Shown: one piece after another, positions 22,018-34,134 of the stretch
How the letters are laid out: the number at the start of each line of letters is the position of its first letter
Numbering within the stretch: position 1 is the first letter of the stretch
From: Gerris lacustris
Lineage: Eukaryota > Arthropoda > Insecta > Hemiptera > Gerridae
Assembly: GCA_951217055.1 (NCBI GenBank)
Contig: OX578284.1
Coordinates: forward strand, 31,088,187-31,152,186
DNA: 64,000 bases
Direction: 5' to 3'
Made by a program: the position numbers and the translations under genes
Notes under the pieces: model-generated
The model's database searches: none
The model's input: only the letters and a program-made list of their open reading frames with translations
Told to the model about the DNA's origin: nothing

Positions 22018-23039
22018 TATTTATATATAGAGAGAGAAAAAAGAGAACGGGATTTTCATGCGTATTTTATTGATCAATGTAATGCAAATTACCAATGAGT
22101 TTTATATAAAAGGAAAGTAATATTGTGTTGTTATCAGGCAATAGCACTTTGACCAAATGACCAAAATGTCAATTGATATAACAATTAGCAAAAAAATTTT
22201 CTTTTTCAGTATGATCACAATGCTTCCGAAAATGCCAATGGAATAGTGGTAGTCAGCTAAAAATAATACTTATTAATAATACAAAGAGTTTCTTTTCAAA
22301 GTATCAACATGACTAACAAAATAGATGCTTCATAAGATTTTTACTTTTATGAATAAGCGCTAGGTACGTCGTACGTGTTCCTGATAAAATATATACTTTT
22401 TTGACAAAAGAGATAAAGTTTTGAGATAATTTATGACTTTTGTTTGCTTAAGCAGGTGTTTCTATTAAATTGCTTGATGCTAAAATAAAGGATATCATGA
22501 AAATAAAAAGATTAAGGAAAAAATAAAGGGAATCACGAAAATAAAAAGATTCAAAGGTCTTACACAAATGCTACTATATTACTAATATGTGCGTTGTTTC
22601 TAACATCTCTTTCTTGACGGAATCTATTATGAAGGATATCAAAACTATTTATTGCTAACGAGATTACAGATTTAACCCTTCGGTTTTGGAGTAATAATTT
22701 CTTTAGGGATTGCACGTTAGTTTCAGTGAAAACTTTTACCGAGTAAGAGGACGAAAACTTTTAGTGCTCAGACCAAACGAAGTGGTTTAACCAGCCTGTG
22801 TTAATAATTTTATATTCCATTTAACACTTATCCTCTTTTAGTTCATTGGCTATGAGTTTTTTTAAATATAAGTAAAAATAATTAATTTGGTGCATAAATA
22901 TATAAATTGTCTGTGTGTTTGAGTAGGTTTATGAATTGTTCTGGAAATGCGTTGTTTAACTTTTTTTAATCTATGATGGAATACTACATAAAAAGGACTA
23001 AAGCCATGAATGCACTCTTTCTTTAATTTGAATCGCACA
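22018..23039. other. AT-rich stretch, nothing recognised
   Basis: No coding frame or repeat was identified; 21363-21918 is likewise empty. Confidence 0.4.
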
Positions 23040-24250
23040 CATTTTCAGATTCAGATATAAAACAAAAAATTTAACGAGAGAGAAAGAGAAAAACGATTTT
23101 TCATAGGAAGTAACTTAATGCTATCTAGGAGAAAAAAAAGAAAACTTATCTTGAAAAATTTGTAATAAAAATCGAAAGTTAAAGAAGGAAAGTTAAGAAG
23201 GAAGTAAAGGGGAAAAAATGAGTAGAAAGTAAAGATTTGTATTTAGGGAAATTGCGAGTTAAAGATGAAATATTTCGTAGGGGGATGAAACCGAAGGAGG
23301 GGGAAAACTGCGCAGATAACTCCGCCTCTACATTTTCAAGGGTGGAGGGAACGAGGAGGGGGTAACGCGAGAGATAAAACATTATAAAACGGGGGGTAGA
23401 AATTTTCCTCCTCTTTTTACCCCCAACTACACATTTACATTTCCTAGTATTGATTTTTTAGCCCCCCATTTTTTCAAGAGAAGGGGGGGTTGAAGAGATG
23501 TAAAAAAGAGGGGTAGGAAATCCCATGAGGTGGGAGGGGGGAGTGAGAGGTGTACCTCCCCCCCCCCCCACCCCCTGAAAAATATCAAATGTCAAAAGTT
23601 GGAAAGACAGGGGAGGGGGGAGAAGAGAGGGAATAGCACTCTCTATCTAGAGAGAAAGTTTTTTTAGAAAAGGAAAGGGGAAAAGGTTTGAAAGGGAAAG
23701 TAAGAGTGAAATAGAAAATGAAAGTACGCTATGAGAGAGGAAGGAGAATATTTCACCCCCTTTTTACTTTCCCTACTCTAAAAGGGAGGGGGGTTTTAGG
23801 GAGGGAAAGGGAAGCGAAATCAATCAAAAACTAAAAGAGCGCAGCATCCCATCCCCCCTTCAACTCTACCTTCAAAACTCCCCCCTCCCTATTTTAAATA
23901 TAATCTCGTTTTTCTCTGTGTATAAAAAGGGGGTACACCCCCGTACTAGTAATTAATGGGAAAAATTGATTACACGCCTCCTCCTACTTTGTTTCCCCTT
24001 CTAAAAAACAAATGACAAACTCTCCCCCCTACTTTTCCTCTCATATTCAAATATCCCCTTTTTCGGACTCTTTTATATTTAAATAATTTTAAAAGAGAGA
24101 AAGGGGGGGTTTTTTGAGATGAAAATCAATAATATAACCATGCGTGGAAAAAGTGGGGGTAACACACTGTAGTTCAAAAAACCCGCCTACTGTTAAGAGT
24201 GGGGGAAATTATTAATATACCCGTACTTATCTCCCCCTCTGATATAACTC
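23040..24250. other. Purine/pyrimidine-skewed, G- and C-run-rich block
   Basis: The + strand is almost all purines for long stretches (about 23040-23400 and 23590-23720), alternating with C-rich pyrimidine blocks. Runs of six or more G or C are common, including a C run at 23559-23569 flanked by G runs. The block stands out from its AT-rich surroundings but is CpG-poor and has no credible frame. It could form triplex, hairpin or G-quadruplex structures. Confidence 0.6.
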
Positions 24251-24709
24251 GAATTCAGCAATATGGAAATTTTTTTCACAAAACTTTAATAACAACTCCA
24301 CTCTCTTTATATTAAGCATTGTTTATCAACTTTTGTTTTTGTCAGAAAATAAAGCGCAGAAGATAAAATTATTATAAAACTATGATATTTTATAATTATT
24401 CTTTCTTTTATTAAAATAAATAAATTTGACTTTTTCAATTCCTTTTTATAGAAATATGTTTATTATGAGAGAAAAATGTAAAAAAAGGAAAAGGCATACG
24501 ACAACATATTTTTAAAACTTCACTAACAATCATTTATCCGTCCCTTGCTCACGACGTTTGTTGAAATTATTATGTTAGTTTTATCCTGTTAATAGATTAT
24601 TTAGTTTATATTTCATTTTTTCAGTTATAAATTCAATTCAAACTAAAATTATTGTTTCATTGTTAAGAACCAGGTAAAAAAGCAGTGGTAACATCACAAT
24701 AGCATTGGT

Positions 24710-25735
24710 ATGCCATCTGAGTTAGAAGAGTAATAGAGAACAGAGAACAACTAGATTTACTTGCGAGCCTGCTGAATTCGCATGATCCTTCATTTAGAAA
24801 TGAAGTGGTAAAAATTACGCATTGAAAAGGTAAAATGGAGTAATACTAATTTTAAAAAATACTTAACACACATTATAAATTTAACTCATAAGGTAATTAA
24901 ATTCAATAGGAAACGAATAAACAAAGATAAAACACATTTGTTTACCCATATTTCAACTCTATTACCACTTTTTGATTTTGATTCAGATAAAAACTCTAAA
25001 CTGGTCGATTTCTTTTGGAGGAAAAATAAAATAAATTGATCTATCTTTTCATTCTTAACAACACAATATTAGGTTGCGCTTAAGTTGTAAAAATCTCCAG
25101 AACAGCTTTATTAAACAGCATTTAACCGCAAGAGGTCGTCATCAATGATAGAGAGATGGATTGAAGTTTAAACCTCTGTCCAGCCATATACACTGACTTC
25201 CTAGTTCCACCTGACTCCAACTCTCTAAACTTTACTAAAGCTATTGTAAAGGGACAATTATTTAAAAATTTACCCAATTTAATTTGCTCAAATCTATTTT
25301 GTATTCACTGCTCAATTTTTAAGACAACATTATGTCCTTTTAGTGATCAACAATTTAAATATTTTCCCAATGTTCTCATTAGTACAAAATATCATCTCTG
25401 GGATTCGGATTATGCAAACCAAAAACTTATCGATATTACGTACAGTAATAAGTCCAAATACATATTCGCTATAACATTTTCATCGAGGTAACATTTTCTT
25501 TCAACATGGTCCAATGAAAACGCAGAATAACGAATTTTCACTGTATATCGATCTTTGGACAGAGATTATCAGTAAATATGAAATCACGCGGGTACTGATA
25601 TCCCTCAATAACTCTTCCTCTAATTTAAATTCTATTGCAATTATTAATTTGCAATGAAATTTTTGGTCTTACCTTCCTCCTTGACAGGGGTTTTCTATAA
25701 CTTTTCCCGGCAAGAGGCTGAAAGCCATTTTAAAA
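24710..25735 (+). pseudogene. Decayed coding-like region, unknown protein
   Basis: A series of abutting same-strand open segments: 24721-24822 (34 codons), 24812-25036 (75), 25165-25488 (108) and 25475-25654 (60), alternating between two frames, with a possible ATG at 24710 and a further partly open stretch to about 25735. At each break the next frame is already open, as expected of one gene broken by frameshifts. Composition is protein-like, with a Cys-x2-His-Cys cluster near 25302-25310. The family is not recognised; a lost host gene, a mobile element or an old integrated virus are all possible. The run of open segments may partly be chance in AT-rich DNA. Confidence 0.35.
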
Positions 25736-27340
25736 ATAAGTTGAATTTTTGCTAAGGTAGGTGTTCCATTGTGTGAAAAAGTAAAGTCTTCTACATAAGC
25801 AGTTTTTCGACTAATACCTATTATATTCAAGAACAAAGGAGATGGGTGTAAATTTATTAAATTTCCGCTATGAGTTGGGTCGATAAGGAGTTAAATAAGT
25901 AATTTAAAAAACATGAGCATTATCACAAAGTTCTAATACTCATGTGCTCTATTTTGTTATTTAAAGTTAAATAATGAAATCAAAGTAATAAACAAATTAA
26001 GAAAAATTAGTAAACTAAATTAATTTTACTTTTAATATAATATTTCTAAAAGTGCGGGTAAAGATTTAATAAAAACTAAACAAGTCTAGCTTAGAATACC
26101 CATCTCTTTCATGTAATCTATATTATTAAAAGTTTGTTTTTGATATTAAAGTTTTTCCTCTAGTCATCTGTCAGGTAAAGAAAAGAATGAGAAAAGTTCT
26201 ATATACTATTTTGTCTTATTGAATTTTTTTTTATTTATTTGAGCTCATAAATTCTGTACAAACTTTAAGTTATTTCTAGGAGCTGAGAACATGATTACTT
26301 CATATTCCAGTATAAAATACAGGTACGAGAAAAAAAGAAACACGGACAAGTAATCTGAAAGGTAATTTTAACTAATTTTTTAACAAATTAGTTTTATGTA
26401 AAAAGTAAGATAAAAGGTGGTCCTACTTAGGTACCTTAGCCAGTAATTAAATCAATTGTTATTATTTTGGTTAAGCAAGTAGATGAGGAAAAGTTTAATT
26501 CTCTTGAATTAAACCAACCATCAAAACCAAAAAAATTCTAAACTCTGCTCTTTTTAAGCTTGGTACAATAAGTTAATGCTAATTATATAAATTAATAATA
26601 ATTAATCCTCAATGATTTTACAGAGAAAGAAGAAATCATTTGTTAGATAAATTTACTTTTTAATGCGTTAGTTTGTTTATAAAATGAAATGAACCAAAGA
26701 TACCTTATAAAGATGGTTGGAAATAATAAAGTGGTGAATGAGAGGGATAAAAATATAGGTATGAGGGGTCTTTAAAGATAAAATTGGTGGCAGTAAGACC
26801 ACAGATGCGGGACCATGGTTCAAATCCAATTTAACAAACCTTACTCAAACAACACCCTGACTCACTCTCAGAAAGTAAGTACCTTGCTTAGGAAGCAACC
26901 ATGGTTCTTCAGTGAGTAGAATGACTTAGCCAAAGATTCCCCACCTCAGCCAAAACCAACCAATGAGTTCCCAAAGATTTTTACTGAAAAAATAACGATT
27001 CATGAACAGTTTATCGAAGCGATTCGTTTATTTTTTATTTGAGCCTACTCACATCCCCCAATCGCATTGTATCAACTCCCCTAAAAAGGTTGCAGTGTTT
27101 AAACATCGTATACCCTGGAAAATAAGAGGAATAATGCATGACTTTAATCATGCATTTAAATTTTTGTTAATGGCGACTTTAGTCATCCTTCTGGAAAAGG
27201 TTTGATTGAAGGGTAAATGGATGAATGGAGAGACAGCGAACCCTGCGAAAAAACAAATGAGAGGCATTGTTCATCCCCTTTTACGTAAAAATGATGGACA
27301 GTATACCATTTACTTCTTGCATCCCTTGATTATATATCAC
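25736..27340. other. AT-rich stretch with a possible tRNA-like SINE scrap
   Basis: Mostly featureless. At about 26785-26850, 'ggttcaaatcc' resembles a tRNA B box, but no convincing A box or target duplication is visible. Confidence 0.3.
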
Positions 27341-27497
27341 TTGTCCATATTAGATCACAAATTTTATTTCGCTTGTCCTTATTAAATCCCAAATTTGATT
27401 TCACTTGTCCTTATTAAATCCCAAATTTGATTTCACTTGTCCTTATTATATCCCAAATTTGATTTCACTTATCCTTATTAGACCTCAAATTCGATTA
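27341..27497. repeat. 32-bp tandem repeat, nearly five units
   Basis: The unit begins 'cttgtccttattaaatccc' and continues AAATTTGATTTCA. The central copies are nearly identical and the outer ones more diverged. The frame through it (27405-27593) is a by-product. Confidence 0.9.
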
Positions 27498-27599
27498 ATT
27501 ATTATTGATAACAATATAGATTTTTCCACTCCTGCATGCCTTCTGCATTTGTATATACAACTACCTGTATTAATTACTCGTACTCCGCTATGAAGTATT

Positions 27600-28845
27600 T
27601 AATTTAAAGTACTGACTTAAAAGTTATCATTGAAGTAGGAGGTATTTACCTTGTGCATTCTATACCCCCTCTCGGTTAGAAATTGAGTTATCTTCAATTA
27701 AGCCTATAGAAGTGCCGAAATTGAGTTATCTTCGATTCAGCCTGAAACTTTCAAATTTCATAAGCTTTTTCTATGCTTAATTCCCCGCCTGTTTTTACTT
27801 TGCCCATATTTTTTCCCTGAAAGATAAAATTTTAGAAAATCTCTACTGGCAGAGAACAATTAATTTAACAATTATCATACTATATAGATTTTATTATAGC
27901 AATTCAAAGACGTTGTGATAATTATGTTAGTGAGGAGACATAGTTTAAATAAGTATACGGCCGCCATCTTGGAACCCCCTTTTACAAAAGTTGTTATGTC
28001 ATAGAAGGAAAGTAATAACTTTTCAAGGTTCTCTGATACCTTTCAAGGTTCTCTAATAACTTTTTAAGCTGATAAAGTTTCAAGGTTCTAGGGCGATTGC
28101 TTTCGGAAATATTTCCATATGCAAATTAACATATAAATACCTGCCATCTTGATTTAAGATTGCGGATTGAAAAAGTATTTTTCTTAAAAAGTCTAAAAAC
28201 AAATAGGAGGATTTTTATGTAACCCTCCTAACGAATTATAATCCAGTGAACTGGTTTCAAAGATATCGCTTTGACAATTTTTTTATATACAGGGTGTACC
28301 AGCTCAACAGGGACACAGAGCAGGGTGTGCTTCTTCATCAAATTTGCTACCAAAAATGTTATATTATCACATGTCCTATCGACCTTCGTTTTCGTGATAT
28401 ATCGATATATATATAGTTTCGATATATATATAGAACGTTAAAAAAATAGAGGTTAAAATAGAGAAACTACGTTTAATTTAAAACTTCGTGTAAATTTTAA
28501 ATCTGATACACCAGAAGTTATTGTGTATAGTGAAGTGATACATTTTATGATAGTTTAAATGCAGATGGAACATGTGATTTGAAATATGTAGAAAGGCACC
28601 CTGCTTCCCTACTACACGGCTCTCTATTACAATCATCCTCTTTAACTATTAACTCATCGAATGATTAACTATTTTCTTAATGTCTAAAATATATTGCATT
28701 AATTTCGCTTCAATGATAGAGCCTAGTATTTAGTATATTCCACTTTAGCTCGGTCTTCTGTAGCACTATCCTATCGTAAAAATCAACCCATTGTACCATT
28801 TTTACTACTGTTTAACTAATGTTATAGTTTGACAATCAAATATAG
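27600..28845. other. Repeat debris and AT-rich sequence
   Basis: 27950-28240 contains 'gccgccatcttggaaccccc' and 'ttttacaaaagttgttatgt', phrases related to those at 29570-30020 and 34470-34560, so it is an old copy of that repeat group. 28288-28340 has an 'acagggtgtaccag' edge of a DNA transposon type. Confidence 0.45.
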
Positions 28846-29336
28846 GTGAATGAGACCGCAAAAGGTAGCGCTAGAGATTTTGTGATTTCCGGTGTTTCGA
28901 ATTTATTACAGGGCTCATTCTCAAGGGAACTAACTGCTCGTGATGGAATGCATTTGCAACTGACTCTTGAGTTAAGATCTTGATTTATTAGACTCTGGAG
29001 GCGGAAAACTAGGCTATAGAAATAATCATTTTACTTTATTTACCACTAATGATGCATGATTCCTATGAGCAAAAAACATTATCTTTAAAATTTGGACTTA
29101 AATTTTCAATTATACCTTCTAAACATTATTTTGACAAGTCTAGTAAAGGTTTTTTGGGGTTATTATTTTGTCTAATTACTGTTCGTAATAATTTAAAATA
29201 TAAAATTATACCTAGTCATTACATTTTGGTACTTGGCATAAGTTTCTTCGAAAATTTTGGAGCTAATATCAGCAATAAACTGACTTCGATTCTAAAATGC
29301 ATATTCTTAACTGATGATCGCGTCAATAATTTGTAA
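28846..29336 (+). pseudogene. Decayed coding-like region, unknown protein
   Basis: Three same-strand segments follow each other: 28846-28980 (45 codons, preceded by an ATAG acceptor-like site), 28976-29056 (27 codons) and 29049-29336 (95 codons to TAA). Each break is a frame change where the next segment is already open. The first segment has a rich residue mix (Gly, Ala, Arg, Asp, Glu) unlike random AT-rich translation. Neither domain nor family was recognised. A lone exon plus chance frames is the alternative. Confidence 0.3.
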
Positions 29337-29429
29337 TCTTACTGGTTTCTAAATAAATTAATACTAAATATTAATAAGTTTTAATTATTTAATGGAGTTC
29401 AAGTTATCTAGGTATATATTTAATCTATC

Positions 29430-30120
29430 TATATCTATATACAGTAAAAGTCAAATACCACACACTCACTCACTCATTCATCCATCATAGTATTTGCAGA
29501 ACGGTGATAGTTAGAGAGCTGAAATTTTGCATCGAGGTACTCCTCATTCCCTAGGTGCTCGCTGAGAAATTGTTTTACGGGCCACCATATTGATTCAATA
29601 TGGCGGCTATTTATATATGGAATTCGATATAATTATATTTCCTAAACCAATTGAACTATAACCTTGAAATTCGAAAGTAAGCTTCCTATATTTTGACCAA
29701 AAACAACTTCTGAATATTTCAATCGGCCATTTTGACTTAATATGGTGCCTAGTTATTTTTATCATAATATCGCTAGGATAGCAATAGCAAGAAAGCTGAA
29801 ATTTGGCATGGAGGTTCTTCTTACGCCCCTTAATGTTGCTAAGAAATCTTTTTACAATCCAATATCTAGATTTAATACATAACGTCAATTTATATGCAGA
29901 TTTCAAAATGTCAATATCTTCAAAACCAATGACACTTGAGGCTTTAAATCCGGAAGTTAGCTTTCTTTTGTGACATAAACAACTTTTGTAAAAGGATTTT
30001 CCAATAGGCAATTTCCATTTATACGGTTTTGAATCCCCGGAGGAAATAACCCCAGTTTTGAAGTCTATTTTTCTCTGTCTGTCTCCCTTTAAAAAAAAAA
30101 AAAAATGTAAAAGATGTTCG
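29430..30120. repeat. Interspersed repeat, Helitron-like start
   Basis: It begins with a TCTATATCTATATAC-type run, then 'actcactcactcattcatcc', then 'agagagctgaaattttgcat'. Inside, two related blocks (about 29640-29740 and 29890-30000) look like an old duplication. The same start occurs inverted at about 34568-34725 and in a worn form at 3930-4040. The 134-codon minus-strand frame (29607-30011) translates this repeat and is not considered a gene. Confidence 0.6.
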
Positions 30121-30185
30121 TCTCATCGAATAGTTGATGATAGAATCTTTTTCCGCCCTGAAATTCCAATTTTACATTTGAAGCT

Positions 30186-30372
30186 CACGTTTACACGAGC
30201 TTTGCTCGCGAACTCTTAGACGGATAACGCTGTCCAACGAATTTAAACTGAGCATTAGTAAAATAACATGTATACCAAATTTCAACTTTATTTAAGTTAT
30301 CGTCAGACACATAAACGTTACTGACAGACAGAGAGACAGAATGAATATTTTGTTGAATGTAAGAAGCTCACT
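30186..30372 (-). repeat. Fragment related to repeat families C/D
   Basis: 'cgtttacacgagctttgctcg', 'cggataacgctgtccaacga' and a tail of 'gacagacagagagacagaat' match, in inverted order, the internal box and TCTG run of the 53865 element; 43575-43720 and 51520-51690 are similar fragments. Confidence 0.6.
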
Positions 30373-31738
30373 TACGCTCTTCAATTACTCTAGATAATTA
30401 TGAATCCCCAATAGTTGTGAGATGTGGGATTCACAAAGCCTTAAGTAATTGAAGTTAGATTTATTTTTTTAATTAATTTTTTTTTTTTTAAATCCTCTTT
30501 CGTTTGCTCTTGATATAAGTACTTTTCTAGAGGTTTAGTCTACTTTTTAAGAAAGATGATGGGTAAGATATCTACATAATTAGCTTATCTTGGAGAGTAA
30601 ATAGCTTCAGTAGGCAGTATACATAATGAGTGGGTGATTTGGTTGAAGACACTTGAAGTAAAAATAAACAGCCCATGTCAACCCTTTATTTTACATAAGA
30701 CAGATATAAGGGTATGTGCTTTATCCCCAATATTGACCATATTTGTGAGCTTCATATCTGAATATGTTCAGAATATCCAAATTTTAAATTAAGATAAGAA
30801 AGATAAGGATACTTTAACTTAATATCTTTTCAGGACAAATAAAAAAAATAAAAATATATTATAAGAATTAAAACGAAGAACTGAAAATTCTTTTCTGACT
30901 TTAGAATTCTGAATATAAACATTTATCAGTTTCCTGTCAAAAATTCAGTAGATGTATATTATTTAGTAAATTTCGACCATGAGACTTGTTTGATTATTGG
31001 GTGATTGACAATGTCGAACTAAAACTCTGTATCTTACTCTGACAGATAATAGTGTTGAAATAATTATAATAATTTGTTTGTCATAATCAGAATTATTTAT
31101 AAAATATTTCTAAAACTACTTATATAGTTAAATTCCGTCTTTAAATAGAATACAAAATGGATTTGTTTTAATCATAATCGTTGTAACCGTTGTTGAGAAA
31201 TACTATAGAAAATATGAATAAACGTTAAGATAAAAACAAGAATAGACAATCGTACAGATTACCAAATTGAACAAAAATAAAGCAAATAAACACATTTTAA
31301 AAAGCTTAAGCGATATAACAAAGTGTAACAAAAACATAAAAAAAAGAACATCACTTCAAAAATTGTTTGTAAAGTAGAATTGTAAACAAAAAAAAAAAAT
31401 TCAAGAGGATACTTGATCCATACAAACATTCCTCCTAAAGTTTTTCTTTAATGGGTTTTTACCAAGTTTTTTCACTCAAGATTCATTACAAATAACAGCA
31501 TGAGGTTTTAATAAAAAAAAATCTCCATCTGAAGTGGGGGAAAAAATTAAATAAATAAACAAGTTGTTTCCCCCGTAAAAAATTGGTTTTAGCGGCAGAT
31601 TCTCTGTTCTCTTCCAAACAAGCTCACACTTTGTTTAACGCCCCCCCTCTTTTCCAAGCTAAGCTGTGTTTTTTTTTATTTTAAACGTTCGCATTTTTTC
31701 GAACTCGTACCCTTGCTATTAATTTTTTCCTCGTTCCC

Positions 31739-31740
<2 letters not shown>
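30373..31740. other. AT-rich stretch, nothing recognised
   Basis: No convincing frame or repeat was seen. Confidence 0.4.

Positions 31741-31800
<60 letters not shown>
31741..31800. repeat. Poly(T) run, 60 bases
   Basis: An uninterrupted T tract. If it is the tail of a retroposed sequence, the insert would lie on the minus strand to its right (31801 onward), but no source gene was recognised there. Confidence 0.97.
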
Positions 31801-31801
<1 letters not shown>

Positions 31802-32280
31802 TAACCTGTTATCGAAGAGGGGTGTGTTGTGTGTTGGAGTAAAATAAGGCCTGCTGACCCAAATACTAACTTTTTTTTATGCTTTTTTATTCCTGAACGC
31901 CCCGATGCAACACTTTGACTAATGCAGCGTGAATTTGACTTTATTTCTGGCTTTTTTTCTCTAACGAAATTTGGTCCTCCACGCGAGTTCAAAGCCGTGA
32001 AGTTAGTGGCTTGCCTTTTCCACCATATTGAATTATCTATGGTCTATCAGCTCAAAAACTCCTTCCTTAACTTTTTTTTTTTTTTTGTGCTTATAAGATG
32101 ACCCTCAATAATTTTATAACGCTTCAGTAGTGAAAAATTCACTTGAGCGATGAACCGGAAATTGCGGGTTTATTCACTTGTGTTTTAGGTTGATAAATAT
32201 TTTAATATTGCGTAGGTAAAGGTCGCCATGATTTTATTTTCAACAAAAATTATTTAAACAAACTGAGATAACAATGTTTT
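31801..32280. other. Unannotated sequence next to poly(T)
   Basis: Moderately GC-richer than its surroundings at first, then AT-rich. A minus-strand frame of 84 codons runs into the poly(A) side as poly-lysine and is judged an artefact. Confidence 0.35.
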
Positions 32281-32281
32281 A

Positions 32282-32723
32282 TTAATAACTCAAAACGAAG
32301 TATTTATTGGTCACTTTAAACTGATGACATACTTAAACACTTCTAAATTATATTTATTCCTTCTTCTACATTAATGCCATGTGCTCTTTAGTTCCATATT
32401 TTACACTTTGCATTGTTTTCTCTTCTGAGCTTGTGAATAAGGGAAACATTGTGATAATTCTTGAGAACGGCCATCTTTATATTGTCTCCAAATTCTGTCT
32501 CCGCAAATTCGAAATTTCTTCAACCAATATCACTGTTTCAGATATCAGGAGGTATTTTTGGTATTGTTTCTTTCAGTTGATTTACCCTAAAAAATTATGT
32601 GAACACCCATATCTTGAAAAATACTAATACGACTTTAAAGAAATTTATAAATTAGATGAGAGTAAAAGGATTGAAGATGAGACATTGCTTTCTTTCCCGA
32701 ATTTGATATATATAAATAAATAA
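32282..32723 (+). pseudogene. Decayed coding-like region, unknown protein
   Basis: An open segment to 32371 passes by frameshift into one that runs 32333-32624, meets a single TAA (32625-32627) and continues open in the same frame to 32720. The reading past one stop, and the charged composition of the last part ('KLDESKRIEDETLLSF'), favour a broken gene over chance. No family was recognised. It resembles the segments at 24710 and 28846 in strand and style. Confidence 0.3.

Positions 32724-32728
<5 letters not shown>

Positions 32729-32792
<64 letters not shown>
32729..32792. repeat. (TA)n microsatellite
   Basis: About 62 bp of TA after a short AAATAAAT run. Confidence 0.97.
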
Positions 32793-32795
<3 letters not shown>

Positions 32796-34134
32796 AGGAA
32801 AATTCAGAGCCTTTAGTAAAATCTTTATTGGAAAATGTATGAATTAATTAATCAGGGTTGCTCTGCTCAACCATTTTTTTAGAGAGACTCTATTAAAATA
32901 AACATATCTAAAATATTAGAACAAAGGAGATTGCAGATCCTATACTTGAGTAACTGCACCTTTTGTATCCAAGTGAATCCCCCTGGTATTTATAAAAGCC
33001 TTTAATAGATGTTAATAGTTTTTAAAATCATTTTTGTAAAGATGCTGAATAATTTTAAAACTCTAATTAATTATTGAAAAAAAAAGAAATCAATAAAAGT
33101 CTAATGTGAAAATATTTTATAAATTTTGAGAGTGAAAATTAGTTAAATAATATTGCTACATCATTTTATTAAATAAAATCTATTGTATTTTTTGTTTAAA
33201 TATACGGGTTTAAGAGTCAGAGGAAACTTTTGTCCACCTTCCGGAAAATTTTAAACCCAACCAGAATATTCTTGACTAAAACTGCCTTTACTGTCATTAG
33301 TTCTGAATAGAATCATTCCATGGTTAGTTACAGCTAGCCTTTGATTTAATAAACACTGCGGTCATAGCTCTCCTAAATTAGTTCGATTGTATTTTAATTA
33401 GTGCAAGAATTTCAAAAAGGTTCAAAGGGTTCTCTGTAGAGCTAAATTCCAAAAACCAACTTTAATCTATGTTTGATTCCAAACTAATAAATACCCTATT
33501 AAATAGATGATCTTGAAGCCGACTATTACAGAATAACACAATAATCTTAGTGGAACTAATTCAATACTTAGGTACATTGTTTCAAAAGAAACAGAAATAA
33601 AATCTAGTTTAGCCTAACTAATCAGCCTGGGTTGATTTTGTAACCATATAAACATGTTTCTTATTCTAAACCGGTTTCGAGTTATATAATTCGTTTGTTG
33701 TTTGGTCATATTTAGTCCATTTTTGTATCATCTAAGTCACAGAATCAGTCACGGTACAATCTAATATATTTAAATTCTTGAGGCTAGATGCTATAAGAAA
33801 AATCATTATTTTGAAACTAAAGTTTAATACTGTAGTTGATCAAGGTGCTAACTGAGAGTTAATTAATGTAAAATATACATAGGTATTTGTACAATGAATT
33901 TCATTATACTTACCATATGAGCCTACAATGTAAGATAACTATACCTTAACTATTTATATATAGATGCATATATAAACTAAATTTTTGTTTTTCTCTTAGA
34001 CTGAGCCTTTATTCCCTGTTCTCGCTTGAATGTACTCTAACTTAGTCACTACTTTCGTGTGAAAGTAGTGATAAAGCTATAGTATAACCTCTCAAGGTCA
34101 GCATAATTGTATTTAAATTAATGGAACAGTGTCA
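32793..34134. other. AT-rich stretch, nothing recognised
   Basis: No gene or repeat was recognised. A short inverted pair 'ctactttcgtgtgaaagtag' lies near 34050-34069. Confidence 0.4.

Noticed and set aside
27341..27497. CRISPR-like array
   Set aside because: The 32-bp units are directly adjacent without unique spacers and the DNA is eukaryotic; it is a simple tandem repeat.
29607..30011. 134-codon minus-strand frame, the longest uninterrupted frame outside (TA)n
   Set aside because: It lies wholly in an interspersed repeat with internal duplication and relatives elsewhere in the window.
31738..31992. 84-codon minus-strand frame with poly-lysine tail
   Set aside because: The C-terminal third is the 60-base T run; no domain and no other support.
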